Positions 47,501-61,185 of a stretch of DNA of 64,000 nt are shown piece after piece (position 1 is the stretch's first letter; every line of letters starts with the position of its first letter). Position numbers and translations under genes: made by a program. The stretch covers positions 62,001 to 126,000 of the forward strand of contig QJNS01000164.1 of NCBI GenBank assembly GCA_004154925.1, in the 5' to 3' direction. The notes beneath the pieces were generated by a model. That model was not told where the DNA came from, did not search any database, and was given only the letters and a program-made list of their open reading frames with translations. The DNA comes from Monosporascus cannonballus (lineage: Eukaryota > Ascomycota > Sordariomycetes > Xylariales).

Positions 47501-48446
47501 ATGTATATTTTTATTATATATAATCTCGATTTGTTAATAGCGATTCGTAAGAAAAGATTACTTGTACATTCTTTTTTTTTTAAAAAAAAAGCAACTTATT
47601 TACGCCTAGTATTTAATACTCTTTAAGGCATAAATGTATTATTATATATTTGAAAAAATTCGGAACACCATTTTAATATTTAAGTTAAATTTATTTACAT
47701 AAACGTTAATTGTTATTTAAAAGATTTTAGAAAATTTGTAATTATTTTTCAAAAAATACGGCCGGAATAATTAAATTAGCCAGATTAACCGATACAATTA
47801 ATTTTTTAAAATCTGGATCACGTAAAAGGTTTAGAAAAATCAATAGTTAAAATATTAAATTAGATGAAAAACTTAGAAAGATTTTACTCAAAAGGTTAAA
47901 TTAATTAAAAAGTTCGAATGTATTATTCTTAAATTATTATAATAAAAACCATAAAAGTTTATAACCTTTAAACAATTTCAAATTAAAATAATTTTCAAAC
48001 TGGTAAAAAAAGTAAAATTCCGATTACGTAATTCCACGCCAGCAGTGTAAAATATAAACTAGGACGAAAAGTTTATTTTAGCTGATTTAATCGATAAAAA
48101 ACGATATCGTATAGGCTTTAATTTATTTATTTAAAAATAAAAAGGGAACTACTTTTAATTAGGATTTAGTAATTAATTCGGAAATATAAATCTTTAAATT
48201 GTTTATTAAAGAATTGTATAAAAATTACAAAATTAATGCTAAATAATGTTAATACGATAAAAATAAAATTAAGGATAATAGATCAGTTATTTTTCATAAC
48301 TAAAAATAAATATATTATTTTAACTTATATTTACTAAATTAAAATAAACAAAATAAAATAAGCATATATAATTAATCGAATTTGAATTATGTTTCAAAAC
48401 GTTTTAATATAATAAACATTATAATTATCTGAAAACATAATAAATT

Positions 48447-48740
48447 GGGATATGGGAGGGAGAATTGGTTTTGATCAGTGCGGATGATCATTTTATGTCA
48501 CGATACGGAATGGGATTGTCGAAATGAAGAACTTAATCCGATTGTATTGCTAGTGTTGAACCTCGATAACTGAAATGACAGAAAACAGACTGAGTGGTGA
48601 TTGTGACTGGTAATGCCTGGGGGTTGAACCCATAGCGAAAAAGAACTTCTTAATATACATGCGAAACCCGGGCTTTTTGATCAGCCGAGTCTGATCATGG
48701 GTATAACACCCATCTCCACTTCAATAAATATTATTTTAGG
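48447..48740. repeat. Normal-composition patch 2 in the AT-rich block
   Basis: Shares the order of short blocks with patch 1 (TGCTAGTGTTGAACCTCG, then CCCATAGCGAAAAAGAACTT). The two may be ends of one element about 1.2 kb apart. Not assigned to a family. Confidence 0.4.
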
Positions 48741-51700
48741 ATAAATTTAATAATATTAGTAAATACCGTATTAAAACGGTTCAAATTAAAGAAAAAGCAA
48801 TCTCAAAAATAATTGGTCTTAAATCGATATAATTTTAAAAATCACATGAAGAGATACTAATTAAAGCATATATAATAAATTATTTAGAAACGTAAAAATA
48901 CGGAGAAATTCGACAAACCTTAAATTATTAATAGGTCTATATCAAATCTTTTACTTAACATTCCGGTTTTTATATCGTTAATGGAATAAAAAGTATTTTA
49001 TAACTGTATATTTTATGAAAATAAAAGACAAAACGAAAATAAAAAACATCGAATTAAGCAATAGCTAGAAATAAACGTTATCTTAAAAAATAGTTCTTAT
49101 TATACATTAAATAACTAAAAGGTTACAAAATATTAAATAAACGATAACTGTAATAAAAAGTCATTTTAACATGATAAATATTTATATCGTAATCGAAAAT
49201 TACCAAATTCCGTTGATTTAATATAAACTTATAAAATTGTTCGAAAAGATATTAAGAATAAAATTAATACCAAAAGCAATTATATTATTTTTAATGGTCA
49301 AAATACAATAAATATTTAAATTAATTAAGTCGAAATGGTATTTAATGCCGTCTTGAATAATGATCTAAATTTAGTAAAAGAGTATATCGCTAAAACGAAA
49401 CTTATATTTTTGTTACTAAAATGTTAAGATAAAAATGCGAGAGTAATACTAAAAATTGCTGAATTACTTTGTAAATAACAGTTATATAGAATTTTATAAA
49501 AGGAAAGTCAAGTTAAATCTAAATTACGATAAACATATTTATATACAGAATTACGTTGTAAATAATATATATTTCGTATATTTCGAAAGACTTCAAAATA
49601 TAATACTAATAAAAAATCAAAAATTCAACTTTTTTTATATTAACGGAATAATATTTAATACGATTCGAAAAACTCTTTTATTCGTTATTTATAAAACGAA
49701 ATATATTTTTTTAAAAAAGCGGCAATATTTAAATCAGACTAATTAGCATATTCTTTCATATTCGTGATAAAAATGATTAATTGTTTAAAAAAAAGTATAC
49801 GATATTCTTAATAACGAATAGAAAATTAAACTTAATCGAGATTTAATCAAAAAAATATTTCAAAATGCTTGATATTAAGAAATAAATATTAAAGTTAATA
49901 TTAATAGTTTTATAATTTTAACTAATCGAAAATAAGGTATTAAATAAATAAAAAATTTGAAGTTTTTTAAAGTTAACTATATTTGTATGAAACGCGTTAA
50001 CTTTAAAAGTTTTATTAATATTTAGGCCAAATCCGATTTATATTTGAAAAATATTAAATTAAAAGTATATAACATATTAAATATTATATGGCAAAAATTA
50101 ACCCTGTTAATAACTTTAAATTTAATTTTATAGTTTGTACCGGATTTCTATTTTAGTATAAAATTAAAATTGATTTCGTTAAATGGAATTATATTTTTGA
50201 GTTAACTTTAAATTCAAAAATAAAAAAAAGGTTTTACAAAGATAACTTTGAAACCGCCTCGCGTAAAAAATATCATAATTTATATAATAATAATGTTTAT
50301 TAAAATAATGGTGTGTATTAACGTTAATTACGTGAAAGTCTATAAATTTATTAATAAAAAACTGTGTAATTTAATATTTATATATGATTATAAATGTGTT
50401 AACTCTATATTCTACTACTTTTACTAAATTTAATTAAAATAATTTTGGTCCTTTTAATGTATAAGGATTTATTATTTGAGAATTCGAAAATCATAGTAAG
50501 ATATATAACTATAATAGTAATTAAAAAACACAGTTAATGAATTCGTATAACGCTAACGAATATTAGGAATCAGGGTTTACTTATAAGAAATAAGCCAATT
50601 TAATTACAAAAACGTATTTTCTTTTTAAAAAGGAGGAAAATAACGCAAAAAGAACGAACGTCTATTTTTCGATTATTTTGTCTCTTTAAAAGATATTACT
50701 AAATTAAGAAATATTTTGTCATTTAAAGCTACAAATAACGTTATCGTTATAAACTAAAATATTTTAATCAGCAATAAAATACGCTAATTAAACGAAAATT
50801 GTATAATTTATCAAAATAAAAATATTATACTAGGAATCGAAATATATTCGACGCGTATTAGTCTTATTAAAAATTAAACGAAATACCTTAAGTTGATTAA
50901 AATACACCTACTAAACGTTAAAGACCGTTAGCTATATTTTTTTTAAACAAAATAAAATATATTATATATTTAAAAATATTATTTTAGGATACATTTGTCC
51001 TAATAAAAGCCTAGGTTTTCGTCGTATAAGAAGAATTACATAATAGATATAAAATAGTTTCATAAGAATTAATACTTAGTCATTAAATAATATGGTAATA
51101 CTCGAAGTATATCTTTTATATTGTTGTAACAATATTTCAGATAATACAATTAATAAAATATAGATTAGTTTTTTCGATACGATTAGTTTTTCTTAACTGC
51201 TTATACGTATAAAATACTAAAACTGTTTAATAATTATCAATTATCGAAAAATAAAGTGAATAACGTACTATTATAAGATTATTATAATTTCGTTGTATTT
51301 GTTTAATAAATAATAAACCATCTCTTTTTAGTAAATAAATATTTTATCTGCATTTATATTGGCAATATCTCGATATTTAATATTACCGTTAATAGATTTA
51401 TCAAATATTTGTGCGACGTATAAAATATATTACATGAAACTCAAACACTTTATTACATTTTAAATATTTTCAGTATTTAGTTATAATATTAAAAAAATTT
51501 AAATTTTCAAAACTCATAATTGTATTAATATATTTAAAAAAGTAATATTTCTTTATACGTTGAATTTTTCAAAAACACTACTTATAAATAACAATATAAG
51601 TATGTAAACAAATGCCTTAATATGACTTAAATATAATACCCTTTCCATATAAAATGAAAAATTATTAATATAGTTTAAGAATTTAGAATTTGTATTAATC

Positions 51701-54700
51701 GAGGCGTTTAAATCAACGAAATAAGCGTATAGTTTTAATGCTAAATTTATCTTTCTAAATAAAAAGAGTGTAGCAAACATATTGAATTTATTTAGAGATT
51801 TAATATAATATTTATTATTATGACGAAATATAGCTGTTTCTCTTAGAAATATATATTTGTGAAAAGGATAGAGCATTATAAAAATTCTAATTTATTAGTA
51901 AATAAGACGGTTAAAATATAAGAGAGAAAAACACTTTTAAAATAAAAATTAAACTTATTTCAATTACATTAATAATAACTTTTAATATAGAAAAGAAATG
52001 CGGTTAATTAAAAAATAGTAATAATATTAATATAAAAATATAGAAAACTTCGAAAATTCGTTTAATTAAAAGTATTTTTCATTGATATTTTTATTAATTA
52101 TATTGTTATCTATATTACTATTATATATGTTTTATTATTTGCGATAAACTTTAACCAACTTAATCCGAATTTAATTAATATTATTAATTGTTTTTTTAAA
52201 AGCTTTAGTGTAACACTAAAACTGGTATTTCGCTTCTTTATGGTAATTATAGATTAAAAAATATCACAATTAAAAAAATCAAACAAATTTTATAATATAT
52301 AGAACAAAGTTATTGTTTGTATTATTCAACATATAAAACTAGTATTTCTCAAAGTATTTCGATTTTAAAAACTAGGTTAAATTATGTTTCATCAGAAAAT
52401 GCGATATAAATAACCAATAGAACTATAAATATATTGTTTATAGAAAGTAACCGCAAATAAAGTAAAAATAATACTATAAATAGTGCGCATTATAAACTAG
52501 CTTGTAAACTATCTCGGATTTAATGGTTATAAAAATGTATATAAATTTATTATTTCCAATAAAAGCGTCTTACGATTTATATATAATAAACAATGTGATT
52601 TCGATAGAACCGTAAAATATACGATTTAAATAATATTCATTGTGTAAGAAAAGTCTTATAAATTTTCAAAATATGTTAATCTTCATTTCGTTTATCGAAG
52701 AAATTACATTAACCGACTTATATCGCTGGAAATATTATTATTTTCAGTAACGGTTAAATTACCGAAATTTATAATAATTATAGTCTTTGCTAGAAATATA
52801 TTGAAAATAATATTAAAATATATATTTAAACTGTTATTAAAATATAAAATCTGAAATAACTTTTATATAATTTTATATAAAGTTGACAAAAACGCTTATT
52901 AATACTAGATAAAAAAAATTAGAACATAATTAAAAATTAAGAAATTATAAAATTAAAAATATTATACTTCTATAACTAGACATTATTAATTATAATTATT
53001 AATAACCAAAATTCAAAGTTAATATTCGTCTTATAAAATAAAAATTTCATCGTTTTAGAATATAGGTTATTTTTTTAATATATAATTTATAAACGAACGG
53101 TTTATCTAAAAGAATATTAAACTGTAAAAGCTGTTATATATTTTTATACAGTTATTTACTTCAGAATTCTATAAAGTAATGTGCTATTTACTCTATCGTA
53201 TTATTTTAATAATTTTTGAAAGATTATAATAAGTAAGTTATCCATTAAAATAACATTTAGTTTTTAAGTAAGATTAACTCTAAATATATTAACAAAAAAA
53301 TTAAAAAAGATATAATAAATATCGTCGAAATATTTAATACTAACAATAACTCAATTGAACGATTGTATTGATATATTTATGGAAATGAATATAATAATTA
53401 ATATATTCTAACAAGATATAGATAAAAACGAAACTATATATTTTAAATATATCCAAAACACTGTTTACGAAATTAATTTAAAGAAAATAATCATTTATTC
53501 AAGCAGAAATATTTAAAATCGTTAAAAATAAAAATTAGAAATATTAATTAAACTTTTCTTATAGTTAAAACATTTAACTAATTACTTCGATAACATAGCT
53601 TGATGTAGCAAAGTAAGAAAAAAAACTTTTTTTAATAAAAAAATACCTAATTTTAGCCATATATTCGCAAACAATAACCAGTAAAAAGAATAATATTATT
53701 AATTATAAGATTTGTTAATATAAACAGAATTTATCAGTTAAATATTACGTTAAATAAATTGGTTTTGCGGCTAAAAATAACTAATAATGTTTTAAAAAAC
53801 CTTTTTACTACTGTTAACCAAATAATTCCCAAATAGTAAAAAATGTATTAAATCAATTAACTGGTCGAAAATTTAAAAAAGTATTTTATTTGCTTTAATA
53901 AAATTAGAGAATCGAATGCTAAATACGTAATTATATTTTTTTCTTCAACAACAACTATAATTAAAAATAGTACTGATATTCGTTATACGTTTTATTTATT
54001 TATTAATATATATATATATATACTGTATTATTTTATTATTTTATTTTATTTAAAAAATATTCGGTCAAAGTTATTGTATAAGCTTTAAACAATAATTAAC
54101 GTTTATTGTTTTTTTTAAGAAACTTTACATTATTTAGAACATGCGATTGTTAACGTTTTAAAAAATCCGCATATTTGAAAACGTTTTTTACGAAGAATTT
54201 TCGTCTTTCTTTCTTTTATTTCTTAATTACTCCTTTTTTAAATATGTAATCTCCTATTTACTTAACCGTTTTTACCGTTGAACGTAACCAAAAATTCATT
54301 TACCTTATTACTTTAAAATATTCAACATAATAAATTTCCCGTAGTATCTGGCGAAACGTTGTTAAAAACGTTTTCTTAGTATTTATTTGCTTGATATTCG
54401 AAAAGCTCGAATAGAAATCCAGATTAACGAATTTGCAGATATACAAAATCGACATAACGTGGACGAGACAAAAACTAAGAATTATGATTAGAATAATAAA
54501 AAAAATCTGCTAACTCCGACAACTCGATTATTACTACCAAAGAAAACGTTTTAGTCGAAAACCTGCGCAAAACCGTCGTCTATGTGGAGGATAATAACGC
54601 TACAACTTCCAGCTCAGAGCATATAGACAAAAACGATAAAAAGAAACAGACTATAGTAAAAAGGAACAAAAAACCGGCTCGGCCGTTTACTATAGCCAAA

Positions 54701-55807
54701 CTCGTAATGAGTACGATGAAAATGCTCGTCTTCTCGGCGAAGTTACCAAGAAAATCGATTAACTTATGAGCAAATTTACGTCTAAAACTTTTGCAAAACA
54801 CCTCCCTATAAATTCTATTTAAAATATCGTAAACTACGTTTGTGAAGCTTATAAATAATACAAAATATACGATAATATTATATGTATTAGAACAACTATT
54901 TACATAATAAATTATAATATTTTTAAAAAAACTCATTAATAATAATATTAATACATATGTTATTAATATAATTGGTTTCAATTTATCTTAAACTATTTCT
55001 ATTTTAATTAAGATTAATATTACAATTAATTATAATAATAATATATAAAATAATATGTTTTCAATATTACTGAAATTATTTTTGTCGATATAAACGTAAT
55101 TTTGAAAGTTGCTAGGAAATCGATAAGTAAATTATAACGATTATCGAAATAGTCAATATTAAAATTATAGGTATTTTTACAGAAATGAAATGATTTTTTA
55201 AATTTGATGGACCGTTTTAAAAATATTTTACGTTAGTCAAGTTTATCGAAAATATTATTAAAAATATTAAAAAAATGAAGCATAAGAATTATAGTATTAT
55301 AGCCAAAAATAACGAGATGTTTATTACAATTTATATTTTTATACAGAATAATACACATTGTAAAAAAATAATTAGATAACGTAAATCTATTTGGAAAACT
55401 ACATATATATTAATTGTAAAATATATTTTACGTTCATATTTAAAAAGCTTTAAATTTCTATTTCATTTTACAAAATACATACTACGTCAATCTTTTATTT
55501 AAGTAATTAAAATTGACCGAGTGAAGTATAATAACGTATATTATATAATTGACTTTTTTAAAAATAGATTCTTATGAAGATTTTTATAGTTAATGTTATA
55601 ATAACCAAGTTTTTAATTTTAAATTATTCAAGAAATTTCTTAAAATTTTGTACAAAAAAGAAAAATAGTTATATATATAATTATACGTATTTTATAATTA
55701 GTAACTCAAAATAAATAAAAATCTATAACTTTATTTAAACTATCTTATGTAATTATTTCATTATTTTATATAAATCTTACGCAACATTTAACAATTAACG
55801 AATTATA

Positions 55808-57093
55808 CAAGTGAGCTAAACATATAAATGAGCTGGACACTTTTTTTAACAATTTTACTATCCGACTTCAATTACTTATTTTTCAACAACTATCTTATAG
55901 AACAGTTTAATAAAAATCGAAAATAAACTTAGCCGTTTAAGATAAGAAAAATAACCCGAAAATTAGTTATAAAAAACTTAGTTCTATCTATAATATTTCG
56001 CATTTCACCTTAAAAACGCGATATAACGATATGCGCGCTTAAGCCGATATTATCCCTCTTTTACAAAAATTAACGTCGATCGAAAAAAAAATCGATTATC
56101 GAAAAAGTCTTTAACCTAAATACGTAATCGTTTTTTATCCAGTTTTAGTATGTTAAAGATATAGCGAATTTGCTGTTTACACAACGTATCGCAATACGCG
56201 TTAGACTTAATTAAGTATCTAACTTTATTAAACGGCAAAAAAAACTTAAAACGTCTTTAAATTAACCGATAAATTATCAAAAAGTTTTATGCGAAAATCC
56301 AGAAATATTTCGGAAAGAATTTAAGCTTACCGGATTACAGTCGTTAGATATAATATCGTAAAAAGGACATTTATAGCTTTAACGAAACGGGATTTTTAAA
56401 AAGATTTCTTTTAGCAGTAAATCTAATTATTATTAACGTTAAAAAACGTAAAAAAGTTAAACAAACCTAATAGAAAAATTGAGAATGATCTATAATAATA
56501 CAAACTATCAATTCTCAAACTTTGGCTTTACCTTTATTTCTTATCCTTACTGGAAAAAATCACCGTTTTCGCTAATTCGCAGATAACACATTCTTATCCG
56601 ACTGGAGGTTTGCTATAGGCCAAAACGGTTAGATAATAAATAAACTGTGTTTAAAATAAATTAAATATTTCGACCAGTATATTAAAACGTATACTAAAAA
56701 TTCGAAACGTTTTTTTATCCTGGCCGGTTACGAAAGCCATTATTCGATCGCATTCGAAAGTTACTGCACAAATAACGGCATTATTACGTTTTATATGCCT
56801 GTCTATTTTTCTTATCGACTTTAACCCCTTATCGTATCCTATATTTCCGTATTAAAACGCGCTTATTCGTTATATATCGAAAAGTCTTATACGGCGGCAC
56901 GGTACCCATATCGCCAAAGAGGATTTTAACGCCGGTATTTGCAATGCGTTCAAAGCTACTATGACGACAGACAATATCAAATCCGGATCTGTAAACGCGG
57001 AATTTATTCCATTCGATCCTAATTACGTCCTTTTTCAGTTAAAAATTTTAATTATACTTATACCGACCGTTTCGCCGTTTACCTCTGCTAATT
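55808..57093 (+). mobile_element. 5' part of a pogo/Fot-like DNA transposon (degraded)
   Basis: Begins after a TA with CAAGTGAGCTAAACAT. The + strand shows a pogo-type DNA-binding start (Y-N-I-S-H-F-T-L-K-T-R-Y-N), then a DDE core with I-L-A-G-Y-E-S-H-Y-S-I-A-F and I-T-F-Y-M-P, the counterparts of L-x-D-G-H-x-S-H and M-P-x-H-x-S-H. Asp-to-Ala and stop changes inactivate it. It is cut at 57094 by the LTR of element D. The rest should lie beyond 64000. Confidence 0.75.
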
Positions 57094-57513
57094 TGTGACG
57101 GCTAGACGGTTTAACCAACTATTAAACCTTAGTCGTACGAGTTTATATTAGCAGAAGTATCGTAGGACTCTGTAGCAATAAGGTAACTTAGCTACGTTTC
57201 TTAATACCAAGAGTGCAAAAATCGTATTGCAAGCGATTGGTATTGATAAATGTTACAAGCTAAAGTTATTTAAATTATGGAAATAATAAACGTATTATAC
57301 TTGGTTCTAGTTACCAGTTTGTCGCTGGATTATTATGATCTCGCAAAATCCCAATAATCCTAACTTTCGTAAATTTTGCAAAATCCCAATGATTCTGATT
57401 TTCGTAAATTTCGCAAAATCCTAATAATCCTAACTTTCGTTACGTAACCCTTTCCCTGGTGCTTCACTTACTTTGACTGTTTCCGGCTGTGCCAAGAACG
57501 TTAAGTCATAATA
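57094..57513 (-). repeat. 3' LTR of element D
   Basis: 420 bp, TGTGACGGCTAGACGG to GTTAAGTCATAATA. It contains 2.8 copies of a 35-bp unit beginning GCAAAATCCCAATAATCC at 57343-57439. Confidence 0.85.
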
Positions 57514-57574
57514 CGATTCTCCCTTTTTCAGGATCTTTGTCTCGAAAATTTCATCCGTAAGTATTTAATTTATT

Positions 57575-58110
57575 ATGACGGGTCGTATTAAGAAATACGC
57601 TAAACCTTTTTCCAGAGCAAAAACCGCTTAGCGTAATTCCTTAATTACTGCAATACTTTCTGCCAAGCTTACCGAAATAGCGCCTTGTTCTTATTGTAAG
57701 CAAAGGAAACTGGAATACAAACTATCGGAGGACGACTTTTCTTGCTGTTCATCCTATATTAAAAATAACCAGTCCAATTATGACGTACGGGGTCTGAACC
57801 CAAAGCAGCTGCAACGTATTGTTGCTTAGCACCGCAAACTTGAAAAAAAATTGGAAGCCGCCATGGAAGCCGAAAAAATTGCCAAGGCTTATACTCGTTG
57901 TATTTGGAAACAAAGAAAATGTGGTATAACAAAATGATAAAAACCGTATCTCGTGGTATCGACAATCTTGAAAAACTGGAAAAATTGGAACGTTAAGAAC
58001 AACGGGCCGAATTAAAGGCCACCAAGATTGCGTTATTAAAGGCCGCGCCTCTTTTCGACTGGTCCAACTTTGAGTCCACCTACTGGTCGTTTATTGATTA
58101 GGGGACTTTC
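57575..58110 (+). pseudogene. ORF antisense to gag-pol in element D: zinc-cluster-like plus coiled coil
   Basis: Starts M-T-G-R-I. The N-terminal block reads C-S-Y-C-K-Q-R-K-L-E-Y, then S-C-C-S-S-Y and N-Y-D-V. If the three Tyr are mutated Cys, the spacing is C-x2-C-x6-C, about nine residues, C-x2-C-x7-C-D-V, close to a fungal zinc cluster. A charged coiled coil follows (L-E-K-K-L-E-A-A-M-E-A-E-K), then F-D-W-S-N-F in another frame. Stops and frameshifts inactivate it. Confidence 0.6.
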
Positions 58111-59253
58111 AACCCTGTCGACTTTGGCGTTGCTGGTAAAAATTCTGTAACAGGCGCTAGGCGTCAATAAGATTTTTGGCGGGTTCCTAGGTATTTTCGG
58201 AATCCGGATGCTTTTTCCATTTAATTAGGTACTGGGTAAATCCGTTTTGTTTCCGCATGTCGAAAATTTTTTCCACCTTATATACCTATTCGTCTTTTAC
58301 TTTTATATCGTCCTGTGCCGAAAATATTTTAATAATATCCGTTGCTAATTCGAATAAAGAAACGTAAAAAATTGGATAGAGTTTAACTTTTAATAAAAGT
58401 TCCAATTAATAATTATTTTCTGAGATTTTCTGGGCGATTTTATATAGACCGATATATTTAACATTAAGTTTTTTGTTATATTAATTTGTTTAAATATTTT
58501 TAATAACATGGAAAATTATTTTTTTTTTTCGAAAATTAATTTTTTTGACTTTTTTGGTTATAATATTTGCTTATTTAATTTCGTACGAATATTAATTCTA
58601 TTTTTATTTTTTTTAATGCAATTATCGTAATTATTTTAACGTAAAAATTATTTTAATATTAATTCGAATATCGTCGCGTATTCTTTTATAAACGTTTAAA
58701 ATAAAACCAAAATTAACCTTTATTAATATTATTTTAATATTTTGGTAATAATTAGTATTATAGGTTATTTAGGTAATAAATAATTTTTTAACTTAATTAT
58801 TTTATTCATAATTACTATAATATCGTAAATTAATTTCCAATATATAGTTTATTCGTTTTTTTATTTATTGGTTTCTGGTTTAAAAGCGTTAAATAATTTA
58901 TGATTAAGGCCGATTTATATTATAAGGCTTTGACAAAATTTGGATATAAATATTAATCTTGTATTTGAAATAATTTTAACTAATAATCCGCATATGCTAA
59001 AAATATGTTTAAAAAAGTATATCTTATTTGTTCGGCGTTTATGTCCTTATAATATGGTAAAACAATAAGAAAATTTCGTGAATCGGTCGACGATTACGAA
59101 AATGTTATCGTAATATATTCCTATAATTGGATTTTTTAATATAGAGAGCTTAGTAATAAAATTTAATGTAACTGAATAGTATAATCGTTTTGCGATTGAT
59201 AATAGCTGTAATTTTTCGTATGGTTTGTGTCGCTGAGCTTTTATTCTGGCGTA

Positions 59254-61185
59254 AGATGGCTTCCTTAACAACGAACTACCTTATTAACGCGTTACTTTAT
59301 ATTTGCGTTGCACCTCGATTTACTTACTTATTTCTTTCCTTATTCAAATTCTCTTAATAATATTTTAGAAAATTGAAAAAATTATTTCTTTATTTATTAG
59401 AATTTGCGCTTTCGAACGATATGCAGGTTTTAGTTTAATTTCGTACGGCTTAAGTAATTAACGAAATAAAGCGTAAGAAATGTTTGCATTTAATCTTTAC
59501 AAGCTACTAGATTAATAAATAGTATATAATATGCCGTATTTAAGGTATGCCTACGAAATAAAAGGTTAATAAGGTTCGATAAAAGTTATTATGAATTTAA
59601 AAAAAAGCTTTAGTTCATTGGGTTATCGTATAAGGTTAATTAAGTTATACGTTATTCTATTCGCGATTCCGCTTATACGCATAACGCTTTCTAATTAATA
59701 ACGGCAGCTTTAAACGCCTAGGAAAAAATTAGATAGCCCGATTTTTACGTCGGCATGCTGAAATTAAGATTTTTAAGGGTATAACGATCGATTATAAACG
59801 TCTAAATAGCGTTTCTCCGGTTTTTATTTACGTTTTATTCGAGCGTTTTGTTTTGTCAAAAGTTAAAGTTATTAAATAAAACAGCCGATATAACGCAGAT
59901 AAAATTGGGATAATAAAAGGCATAGATGAGAATTATTTTGTTTTCGGAAAAGCTTTTAAGAAAAATATTTTTTTAAAAAATATGTTTAAAAGGAGGTGGA
60001 TTACCATAATTACGTATATTAGTGTTAACGGGCGTTCGTTACCTCCTCTCGTTATCTTTAGCGGTGTTAACGTATAATAACAATGGTCTCCTGATTCGAA
60101 CGATAAAGCATATAAAAGCTGGTATTTTACTACGTCAGAAAACGGCTGAACAAATATCGAAATCGGCTTAAAATGGCTTTACAAGATCTTTATCTCCAAT
60201 ACCAAGCCGAAGAACTCGGACGAATGGAAGCAATTAGTAATTAACGGCCATAATAGCCATATTACCGAAAAATTTATATGGATATATTTTCAGAATAAGA
60301 CATACATTATTTTTCTGCCTGCCTACATTTTTTATATTTTTTAACTTTTTGATATAAGTATATTTGCCACCTTGAAACGGAGATACCGTTATTGGTTCTG
60401 CGAACGTTATTACGGGCGAGTTTTCGAGGTTATAGATAAAGCCAATTTTCTTTAGTCGTTTATAAAGGCATGGAAAAAGGTTATAATAACCTTAAAATAT
60501 ATTATGAAGGGTTAAAAAGTAACAGGTTTGCATCTTATTAAAAAAAGGAAGGTATTAAATAACAGGTACGTTAAGGAAAGAGGGGCGATAACGAATGCCC
60601 CGTCCTAAAATCGATTCGTACTCTAGAACGCTTTAATTTTTTTGGTCAAATAACTGCTTTAAGTATCAAAACGCCTAAATCATCTAGAGAATTAGCCCGG
60701 CTCGAAAAATCCCTGGTAAGAGTTGATCTAACTTACGGGAATCTTACCGTACGCCTTTTATTCCGCAAGTTCGCCAAGGCCCTTAACGATAAAACCGCCA
60801 AGCTTTCCGCCGCCGAAGTTCGCAACAGCCAATTAACTGCAGCCCTTAAAAAAGCGAAGCTCAAAAAGCGTGGAAAAGTGCAGCCCGAGCCAAATAAGGA
60901 CTTCGTGAAAATAATCTTAGTTAAGAAGGTAAAGGTAGGGCTGAAGGCCCTTGCGAAGGGACGCTTTATCGTTATTCGGAAAAATCAACAGCAAAACGAG
61001 CCTTCCGAAAGCGAAAAAATAGCGAGGTAGAACTGGATTAAATCTTTAAATGCTTTATTTAGTATGGAAGTAATTGATTAAGCGGTTGTTAAGATATTGT
61101 TATTTGTATAGAAGGGTTGTTATGGCGATAGCTTCAAAAATGGGTGGCGCGTTGATAGAGTGGCCCGTTCGTGGGGGGGCCATCT
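59254..61185 (+). mobile_element. Pogo/Fot-like DNA transposon inserted in element D, TA duplication
   Basis: 1,932 bp with imperfect terminal inverted repeats of at least 42 bp: AGATGGCTTCCTTAACAACG on the left, and AGATGGCCCCCCCACGAACG reading in from the right. The differences are mainly transitions. TA flanks both sides (59252-59253 and 61186-61187). Removing it restores element D integrase (matches element A near 42235). The degraded transposase on the + strand shows W-Y-F-T-T-S-E-N-G-W-T-N-I-E-I-G-L-K-W-L, then V-I-N-G-H-N-S-H-I-T (DGHNSH with D to N), and a lysine-rich C-terminus. Non-functional. Confidence 0.9.

Larger units (their letters stand above)
46810..55807. other. Extremely AT-rich block without recognisable genes
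   Basis: About 9 kb dominated by A and T, with TpA very common and CpG still present, as expected of RIP-saturated repeats. Open frames at 49456-49746, 51553-51876 and 54580-54981 are explained by the low stop constraint in such sequence or are too degraded to identify. A less degraded patch at about 54420-54790 encodes a lysine-rich stretch (+ strand) that I cannot assign. Confidence 0.6.

Noticed and set aside
49456..55000. Open frames in the AT-rich block (49456-49746, 51553-51876, 54580-54981), one with hydrophobic stretches
   Set aside because: Composition of Ile, Phe, Tyr, Asn and Lys follows from AT-rich DNA; no motif supports a gene.
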